64,000 nt of DNA from Axinella damicornis (lineage: Eukaryota > Porifera > Demospongiae > Axinellida > Axinellidae). The notes beneath the pieces are model-generated. The model was not told the DNA's origin. It ran no database searches and was given only the letters and a program-made list of their open reading frames with translations. Location: NCBI GenBank assembly GCA_963931865.1, contig OZ007508.1:8070781-8134780 (forward strand). Direction: 5' to 3'. Both the position numbers and the translations under genes were made by a program. The first letter of the stretch is position 1. Each line of letters opens with the position of its first letter. Positions 56,170-64,000 of the stretch are shown here, piece by piece.

Positions 56170-57924
56170 GTGCTGGTAGAGTACCCTTACCTAAACAGGA
56201 CTGTTCATCTTGTGCCAGGGAGTAAGTACCTTTATCATCCAGCTGGTCATGTTCTTACAGGTGATTTAGGAATAATCAAAGATAGAGTACTTCGAAAACT
56301 TATCTCTAAAGGTCCATCCTTTAGAGAGCAAAACAATATTAATTGGCAACTTAATTATGAAATATGCGCTGAGTCAGTAAAGGAGTACAAACGTAAATGG
56401 GCCAATAAAGAAGGTGTTGATAAAAATTTACTTAATGAGTGGGAGGGCACAGTACTTTCTCTTTTGAAGAAGAGAATTGATAAACTTAAAGGTAAATATG
56501 GTCATAGGGTGAAAGTCAAGCAAATTCTTAGAGATAGGGTTCATTTACAGTATTTGAAGGATTTTCAGGATAGGTATGTGCTGGTACCAGCAGACAAAGC
56601 AGGCAACAATGTAATCATAATCTGTAAAACGTATTATACAGAGGTTATATGTAAGGAACTCGCAACTAAGCAAGGAAAGCCACAAACCTACCATGAATGT
56701 AGTTTATCTTCAAGTGATATAATACAAAAGCATTTGGATTTTATGAAAGCAGAGCGTTTACAGGTTCCTTTAAGCATGCATCAACTTCCTTCATTTTACT
56801 GGTTGCCTAAGCTGCATAAGGATCCCTATGGTAACAGGTTTATAGCGGCTTCCAATGCTTGTACTACAAAGCCTCTTTCCCAGTTACTTACGGCATGTTT
56901 GACTTCAGTTTTGAATCATTATCAGGAGTATTGTAAAGGGATTTTTAATAACAGTAACGTCAACAGTTTTTGGGTAATAAATAACTCAATTGATGTTTTG
57001 AAGATAATTAGTAACATAAATAATAGTGGACGGGTAGAATGTTTTGATAGCTATGATTTTTCTACTTTGTATACTAGTATCCCACACCAGTTGTTGAAAG
57101 ACAGTTTAAAGGAGTTAATAATGGAAGCATTTTTGAAAAGGGGTGCTACTTATTTAGTTGAAAGGCGAGGTCGGGCTTATTGGTCCACACAGAAAGGTAA
57201 GTTTGGTATTTCCGTTACAGAGAGTCAGCTTGTACAATATGTAGAGTACTTAATAGACAATATATTTATACAAGTGAGTGATGGTACAGATTGTGCTCCT
57301 TTACTGGCAAATCTCTTTCTTTTTCGTTATGAGTACAAGTTTATTAAGGAAACCCTACGAAATAATCCTTACAAAGCAAGAAAATTTAACTTCACAGTTC
57401 GATACATAGATGATCTTCTTACTATTAATAATCCCTTCTTTGATGATGAAATAGGTAATATATACCCTAAAGAGCTCAAACTTAAGAAGACAACTGAAGC
57501 CTTCAATAAGCTTTCGTATTTAGATATTACGATTGAGATTGAGGATAGCAGCTTTAGAACAGATGTATATGACAAAAGAGATGGTTTTGGCTTTCACATA
57601 GTTAATTTTCCAAACCTTAGTAGTAATATTCCACTTTCACCAGCTTACGGAATATACATATCCCAACTGGTAAGAATAGCTAGAATATGTGATAGTTCTC
57701 AGAGGTTTAACGCAAAGAACAAGCTTCTTACACATAGACTTTTACAGCAAGGGTTTGAATACCATAGACTTTGCATGACTTTCAAGAAGTTTTGTAGTAG
57801 GTACCCAAGATTGTTTCAGAAGTTTCACAGTAGCATTAAAAGTCTGATAATAGAAGGCATACAACTACCAGTAATTGCTAGGAATGGACTTACTAGGCAC
57901 ATAACTTTACTTCAAAGGTAGTCC
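56170..57924 (+). mobile_element. Penelope-like element reverse transcriptase (583-codon ORF)
   Basis: One uninterrupted ORF. N-region HPAGHVLTGDLGIIKD; then VLVPADKAGNNVIIICKTYY, FYWLPKLHKDPYGNRFIAAS, SYDFSTLYTSIPHQLLKD (RT motif A), a shortened motif B region (IFIQVSDGTDCAPLLANLFL) and FTVRYIDDLLTINN (catalytic YxDD motif). This pattern is that of Penelope-like reverse transcriptases. The usual GIPMG stretch just before TDCAPL is missing, an in-frame loss, so activity is doubtful. No GIY-YIG endonuclease domain is seen. It is the only long intact protein frame in the window and is absent from copy A. Confidence 0.85.
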
Positions 57925-58004
57925 TCTAATTATACATTGAAGAAAAATTTTCTTGTCACCCATAACAACCTAGTTACATAGCAACAAGTTTACAGCTTGT
58001 TTTT

Positions 58005-58250
58005 GAATTGTTTGGGCAGCTGTTTTGTATACTCAAGAACAATGAAGCTGGATGACGAAAAGGACTGAATACAGCCTTCTTTTGACGATGAAAGGAGGTT
58101 TGCTAAATCAAATTATTGCTGGATGGGTAGGGAGAGTTGGCATGCCATCAAAAAGCTTTAAACCTACCATTCCTGATTCTCAAGGTCAGGTATCCAGCAA
58201 TAAAAAATAAGTTTATGGTTTCTTTTGTTACGGGGTGGTTATAGTAATGA
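58005..58250. repeat. Segment repeated at 11213-11470
   Basis: Follows the Penelope-like ORF; the partner in copy A lies near the COPG exon 11730-11894. It could be the element's 3' region or rearranged locus sequence. Confidence 0.65.
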
Positions 58251-58757
58251 ATTCAAATGGAGGTAAGGAATAGACCTGGTTGATCAAGAATATCCAAACA
58301 CACATGCACAGGCCATGAGAGGTAAATTCCTGGCTATATAGCTACTCTACAGTCTACACAGTGGGTCGGTACTGATACTGAATGTCTGATCTTGATACTG
58401 CACTGACAGCTACTGGAGTTGCTGTGCACTAACATATGTTGTGCGCTAACTACCAGTTGATATTTACACACAGCCTGTCCCTGTCCCAGGTAGGTTAGAG
58501 GTATTACCTTACACTCATCAACAGATCTAGAGGCCCAACAACTCAGAAGCTTCATGTTACTGTTCTGGGTGCACTATGTATTATGATGTACAAACTACAA
58601 GCCCTGAACTCCGAACTATGACACATCAGTGACTGTACAGCAGTGTACCCTCATTCCAGCAGTGTAGGTAGCTAACAGTAGTATACGTGGGGTTGCAAAC
58701 ACTGCCTTGCTATATGCTCACAGCTAGGAGTCTGCCACCTACCTGGTGTGGCCAACA
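58251..58757. other. No feature recognised
   Basis: Rest of the insertion relative to copy A. Confidence 0.4.
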
Positions 58758-59455
58758 GGTGAGTACCAGATGCACCAAGGACACACACAGTGAAGACAGC
58801 AAAGATGATAAAGGCTCAAAGTTCTGTTGGTTACATGTATATATGCTGCCACTGTTGGGAGGGTGCCCTGAGGAACGTGCCATACTGTTACCTTAGCAAC
58901 GGGTATGGTGAAGAGCTGTAAGTTGACATAACAACAATGCCTAATCAAGATCACGTAACCCCTTAGAGGTGGGCACAGCCTCCACGGGTACAGTGAAGAC
59001 AAGAGAGGCACATACTCAGCCTAACAGCACACTGTACGTAGCCTTGTTCCCAGGTCCCACCCAACTTTACAGTATGAGCAAGGTAATTCACATGGATCTA
59101 CGAGTGCCTGGAATGCAACTATTAATTTTACAAACAAGTTCCGACGCAAAGATTTTACAAGCTCTCTTCAAAGCATGGCTATGAAGACGACAACTGACTG
59201 TGCTCACCAGTGAAGCGATCAACGATGGATTTTTTGCTCTTTTGCGAGACAACGGTAGTAACAGCTGAATACCTCTTTCATGAGTATCGTCTCACTTCCC
59301 ACTTCCTCACCTTTCATATCTCTCTCCCTTTCCTCTCTCTCTCTCTCCCTCCATGTGTGTATGTGTGTATGTGTGGGTGTGTTTGGGCAGTTAGTTTAAC
59401 ATGACTGTGGATATCGTAACTATTCTGCTATATCACAGCTGCTTATCTCAAATTA
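58758..59455. other. Copy B counterpart of 24349-25007
   Basis: Non-coding; adds a TGTGTATG microsatellite at about 59350 absent from A. Confidence 0.6.
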
Positions 59456-59793
59456 GTGCTACTCACGTGACCCTCAACGAATCAGACGCCTCAGAATCGA
59501 TCACATGACGGAGCATTAAATCGCTTATTGCACACTTTAGTGTGCATTATCTAGATAATGCACACTTTTCAAAGATCAAAGGCTGTCTCGGGTCGGTGAG
59601 TTGCACTAAGTAGTTTAGATACCACTTTGCCGTGCATTACGGGCTTTAGTGCACTCGGGCAATCTAGTTAACGGTCTCGGGCAGATAATGCACTCGCCTT
59701 CGGCTCGTGCATTATCTCGCACTCAACCGTTAACTAGATTGCCCTCGTGCACTAAAACCCGTAATGCACGGCAAAGTGGTATATAAATATTAC
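59456..59793. repeat. Fold-back sequence at the site of the 0.6-kb repeat in copy A
   Basis: Long inverted arms: 59618-59690 (GATACCACTTTGCCGTGCAT onward) pair with arms ending about 59784, including GGCAATCTAGTTAACGGT and its complement. A smaller palindrome (GTGTGCATTATCTAGATAAT) lies at about 59550. Confidence 0.85.
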
Positions 59794-59950
59794 TTACTAC
59801 ATGTGTGTGAACTGCTATGCACTCTGTCTGCATGGGAATTTGTAGCTTCTTTGACTGTCATAATACCAGCATAATAGGATGAGAGTTATGGGGTTACTGG
59901 GACTACTGAAAATAATCTACACAGGGCTACACAGTGAACTCAGGTGAAAT

Positions 59951-60033
59951 CTAGCCTCGTTCCCAGGCCTGAGCTGTATTCGGTTGCATGAACCTACTGA
60001 AAAAGTGGGTTTGGGACTGGGAACGAGGCTAGG
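59951..60033. repeat. Inverted-repeat element, copy B
   Basis: Counterpart of 25783-25874 with a small internal deletion. Confidence 0.8.
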
Positions 60034-60084
60034 TGAATCATCTTCTTGATACAAAGTTATCTTAGAACAAGATCACACATTCAT

Positions 60085-60190
60085 AAGACATGTACTTGCT
60101 GCTCTGCTTGGTGGGTGCGATGCAGGTCTTTGGACCTAAGAGCAAGGAGGGTCTTGATGGCCGCCATAGATAGACCAGATGGACCGTAGG
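60085..60190 (-). CDS. Candidate exon, unknown protein (copy B)
   Basis: Counterpart of 25943-26041. The frame is open with Met to Leu after RSKD. Confidence 0.35.
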
Positions 60191-60367
60191 GACCTGAAGT
60201 GACAAAGGTCATTCAGATATTATAGACTGCAAATGTTTCACTTGCAGAAATTGCACAATCATAGTTGGACAATTGCACACAATTGCAGAAATTGCACAAT
60301 CATAGACACAATCTTGGTGTCCAAGAAACCATGTAGCTATTTAATATAGCTACCATTTCTGCCCTAT

Positions 60368-61812
60368 GAACCATGCAGTTGATGTATCACATTTTCTTGT
60401 TGCTTGCTTCTATCTTCTATAGTGATTACCATGAGTGTGTGAGCACTGTGTGCAGGGGAAAGACTGTTTTGCTTCACACTAGGGCCCACATGCAAGGACC
60501 AAAAGGGACCTCCCGGTACCCCTGCATGTTACTACGTATAATTTTAGAGCTGTGACCAATAATCGATTAATTGAATATTGATCAATATAAAGATCTTAGA
60601 CCAATAATTGGTGGTAATATTAAGATATATATCAATTATTGAAATCTGCTCGTGAGTATGTTAGCGAGCACAATAAAGGGAACAGAAAATGGTGATATGC
60701 ATTATAAACTTGTAGCAAACTATACTATTGTGTATTCATGGTGTACTATTATATCGTAGGAAACTCACATTGTAGCTTAAACGTACGTGTATGTTTGTAA
60801 TTCTTGGTGGTATGTATGTATTTTGAGCTCAACGAAGCATCAATACATACATATATTATGCCTCCACAAATTTTGACCAATAATCGGCAATTGTTCGACC
60901 CCCAATAATCAGTGTTGATTCCAGGAGCAATATCACAGCACTATATAATGTACCTGCACTAACGGTGCAAGAACAACATCATATCTAACTGGCAGGTTTT
61001 CAAAGGGTCAAATTTGCAATCCAAGGCACTAGTGGTGGAGGAAGCATGCAGAATAGGGGGGCTGAAGTGCACAGGCACTACAGTGGCAACTATACAGCAA
61101 ATGTAAGACCTATTCATAGATAATAGAGCATACGCTCTATTATCGATGCCCTATTCGGTGCCATTGCAACTCACAATCTACATCATTTGGCTGCAGTTTT
61201 ATCTGCGATGGCAACTTGAACAAAGGCCATGCTCTCAGGTTGCACTCCCATGCACCTTGGTGGAGACCAGGACACTGGAGCTCACTGTTCTGCTTTTGTC
61301 ATGCCACATGACTGCTATTAAATTCGAAATTACACTCAAGAAAAACCTATTACAACTCTTGCCATTCTTTAGTCACACAGAAAGCCTGCTTACCAAGTAC
61401 ATAGCTACAGCTAGCTGTGACGATTCCTGCTCAGTTCCTCTGCACACACGCAAACACGTACACACACAAGTACATGTACGTTTGCGTACGCTGTGATGTC
61501 CGGGTTAATGACAATATTGAAAGTCTCCTCAAGGTTAATGATTTAATGCAGCACGTGGTCTGACTTGGTGTCGATCGAACTGTACACAAGGTCCCTTAGG
61601 TTGACAGCCCCGTTTCGCCTTCTAATAGCAAGCAGGGAAAACAGGTCCGTGTATTATGCTACTTGTAATGACCGTTGAATACGTTTCTTTGGTCATTTCA
61701 AATTTGGGTGGGTATACAAATTGTGATGTTTATGCTAAATCATGTAAAATTATGTTCATTTTAGCCCCTGAAAGCCACCTGAGGGAACTTTAATCCTTCT
61801 CCTTGTGTGTGT

Positions 61813-61843
<31 letters not shown>

Positions 61844-62499
61844 TATATACATTAACTGGATTGTGTCATCAACTGCAAGCAGGTATGAAAATAGTGTAGT
61901 TCTATTTGTACCAGAACTCGAACGGTATCATCTTTGCGAATTGTGCGTGGGCAATAATTCGACTACCAAACCCACACATAGTATATATGTTAGTGCATGT
62001 GATGAGCTCTCTCCCCGTTTTCGTACAGTACCCTGTTCAGCCCTCTGCAGTTCTGGCCATGTGCAGTTCTTGCCAATTGTGTACCTACCTGTCCAGGGTC
62101 GTGCATCACTGCCACAACGTACACATCATGTAGCCTAGTTCCCAGGCTCCTCCCCAGCTTTTTGTCGCATACTGTAGGGAGAGAGCAATTCACAAATTCT
62201 ATGCTTTTAATTCGGTGCACCGTCTGTGAAGTAGTAGGCACTTCTCTGCAGACCTCTCTCTAGTGCATTGGGTCTTGCAATCTCAAGGTGAACTTATCTC
62301 CCGTGCGCGCCGACAGTCGATCTAGCTGAACAATTGACTTCCGAATCGCCAAATCGCCAAATTAAAACCGTCGCCAAAATTTTCCGGTATATTATGGTAC
62401 AATGTTTGTTGTCACCATACCAGACCCTGGTGCACTTGCATACATAAACTGTTTATGGGATACGCTGACGTATACAGGTTTCCTGAGTGATAATTGAAG
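60368..62499. other. No gene recognised
   Basis: A/T-rich around 60540-60960 with repeated ACCAATAATCG/ATTGGT motifs; a TG plus G homopolymer tract at 61806-61842; a solitary hairpin-family end (AGCCTAGTTCCCAGGCTCC) at about 62133; a fragment of the TACCG..GCGGGTAATTT MITE end at about 62360. Confidence 0.5.
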
Positions 62500-62885
62500 A
62501 AGTTGATAGCTGAGCTCGCTTCGCTCACTCAGCTACTTTCCCCTCGTTCGCCTACCATGTGTAATCCGGCGCTGGACAGCTCTGTGCAGAGCTGCTCTCT
62601 GATTCAGCTGCTGCTCGCTGCTTGCGTCCGCTTCAGCTGCTGCTCCCGGGCCCGATTGCGGCATCCGCTTCAACTGCTGCTCCCCGTTTGCCTCCGCTTC
62701 CAGCTGCTGCTCCCCGATTGCACTCGCTTCAGCTGCTGCTTGCCGCTTGCGTCTGCTTCAGCTGCTGCTCCCGATCGCGTCCGCTTCGGCTGCTACTCCC
62801 CGATTGCATTCGCTTCAACTACTGCTCCCCGATTGCACTTGCTGGATTCCAGCCCATGGCATGCCGGCATGCCCGGGCCCAATGT
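62500..62885. repeat. Diverged inverted relative of the 35-bp VNTR element
   Basis: Opposite orientation to 22561-24005. CGCTTCGCTCACTCAGCTAC, GGCGCTGGACAGCTCTG and CTGGATTCCAGCCCATGGCA match the flanks of that element. The interior has about eight diverged CAGCTGCTGCTCCCCGATTG units instead of a homogenised array. Confidence 0.8.
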
Positions 62886-63159
62886 TCTCGAACATTCTTC
62901 ATGGAGTTTGAGGTTCAGTAAATAAATTAAAGTACAAAGGTCGCGCGTCACTATAGTCTAATCCCACCCCACGAACATCCCACTTCCGTTACAGACACAC
63001 ACACACACACACACACACCACAAACACAAGGTTAAAATCTTAATGTATTGATGTAGGTGCGAGAAAACTCAAAAGTGCATGCGCTCAATTTCTTCTGAAA
63101 CTGTTGAAGAATGGCTACAGCTACAGGCAGTAGACCTTGCGATCCTTATCAACTCTGTT

Positions 63160-63996
63160 CCTGTCAGATCAACGCTTGCAAGATCCGACGGAATGTTCTA
63201 CCTCGGAGAGCGCTACTGCTGCTTTGGACCAATTTAGCAGCGAAGTAGGGCACTCCAGAACGCAGCTGATGCCTGGCCCTGTGTGTAGATGTTTGCATGT
63301 TACCTGATCCAGCATGAGCGCCTTCAGAGGGCTTATGACCAGGGTTCTGCCCAGGATTGCTGGAGTGGTGGTTAACTTATGACTGATGATCAAACTCTGT
63401 GCAAGTAATTTTTATTGGTACACCAATGATTACATGATGCTTAGTGAAGTTGCTCTCATCATGATCTGAGTTGTCAGGGCCAATGTCGCCTTCAATATCA
63501 GAGCTAGCACAATCAGAATTGTCATCGTCGATTCTACTACGTTTTGCGCTGGGTAGTTCATTTTCTTCGCCAGAACGACACGGAAAATACCTCAATAGAG
63601 ACATCGCTAGTGAGCTACCAGCCTACTTCATGCCACGTGTTCAACTAACATGAGTGGGTGTGGCCTACACTAGCACTCGAGCGCATGCTCAGTACTTGTC
63701 TCTAAATAATGCACACTGTATGCAAGCGTACTTAGCGTGCCTAGGCGCCTCGTCAGAACGCTTAGAACTGGTCGCAGTCAGGTGAGTGATGGCCGCTTTA
63801 AGGTCACTGGTGGTCGGGCCCGACCACTGCCGACCACTGTGGGCAGAACCCTGTATGACAACAATAATAGACATTGTGGAATCTTCCCTTTTACTAAATT
63901 CTTCACCGCTTCCACCTGCTTGGGATTTGCTGCGGAGTATCCAAGCTTGGTGACCGTCGCTTCAATCTCACTGTCTCTATCTCTCTGTCGCTCCAA
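63160..63996 (-). pseudogene. RecQ-like helicase remnant, interrupted by a hAT element
   Basis: The minus strand reads KLGYSAANPKQVEAVKNLVK (63996 side), a typical start of RecQ-like helicase domains (Q-motif region), then MSIIVV just before the element, and ISPLKALMLDQV (motif Ia region) just after it. The Walker A segment expected between NLVKG and SIIVV is missing. The element at 63341-63854 lies between the codons for VVI and SPLKAL, so the surrounding frame is restored if it is removed. The sequence after MLDQV no longer matches a helicase. RecQ-like enzymes are 3'-5' DNA helicases. Confidence 0.65.
63341..63854 (-). mobile_element. hAT-type element, TIR CAGGGTTCTGCCCA, with a protein-coding start
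   Basis: Left CAGGGTTCTGCCCA and right TGGGCAGAACCCTG. TATGAC is repeated on both flanks. It carries a minus-strand 75-codon frame (63377-63604), MSLLRYFPCRSGEENELPSA onward, acidic and Ser/Asp-rich, resembling the N-terminus of hAT/zinc-finger transposases. The remaining transposase is deleted. Confidence 0.8.
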
Positions 63997-64000
63997 TTCG

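Overview
The window is nuclear DNA from a eukaryote, most probably an invertebrate animal and perhaps a demosponge. The sponge placement is an inference. Evidence for an animal: coding signal is confined to short exons with GT/AG borders; two conserved animal genes (coatomer gamma, erlin) can be recognised; and transposon diversity is high (piggyBac, hAT, Penelope-like, LINE, tRNA-SINE, many MITEs). There are no operons, rRNA genes, functional tRNA genes or CRISPR arrays. Nearly every stretch with protein similarity carries a frameshift, stop, truncation or misplaced exon, so most of the recognisable genes look like fragments or pseudogenes, or the sequence is an imperfect assembly of two haplotypes.

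The dominant structure is a long direct repeat. Copy A (1-26211) and copy B (37912-60367) are colinear in four blocks: 1-5664 = 37912-44020; 12788-24348 = 44587-55012; 24349-25007 = 58758-59455; 25628-26211 = 59794-60367. By eye the blocks are almost identical, but they differ by clean presence or absence of mobile elements and by tandem-array length. A carries a SINE insertion at 1348-1709. B carries a MITE with a 10-bp target duplication at 38311-38870, a hAT-type MITE at 39502-39876 and a Penelope-like element at 56170-57924. The 35-bp array has about 34 units in A and about 8 in B.

Both copies carry minus-strand exons of coatomer subunit gamma (COPG) and erlin (ERLIN), an unknown well-preserved minus-strand exon, a plus-strand DUF3987-like fragment, and LINE reverse-transcriptase debris. 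COPG exons are out of order: one that should follow the 11730-11894 exon lies upstream, at 18950-19030.

Between the copies (26212-37911) lie a 3.5-kb transposon with terminal inverted repeats of about 190 bp and a broken DDE-like transposase, itself containing a nested MITE; a minus-strand multi-exon gene for an unknown P-loop NTPase with two lesions; a zinc-ribbon ORF; a dispersed 0.6-kb repeat; and a decayed piggyBac element. The right edge (63160-64000) has a RecQ-like helicase remnant interrupted by a hAT element.

The most unusual non-coding signal is a family of hairpins that share one terminal motif (AGCCTCGTTCCCAGGC and its complement) but have unrelated interiors. Tandem arrays fill much of the remaining space.
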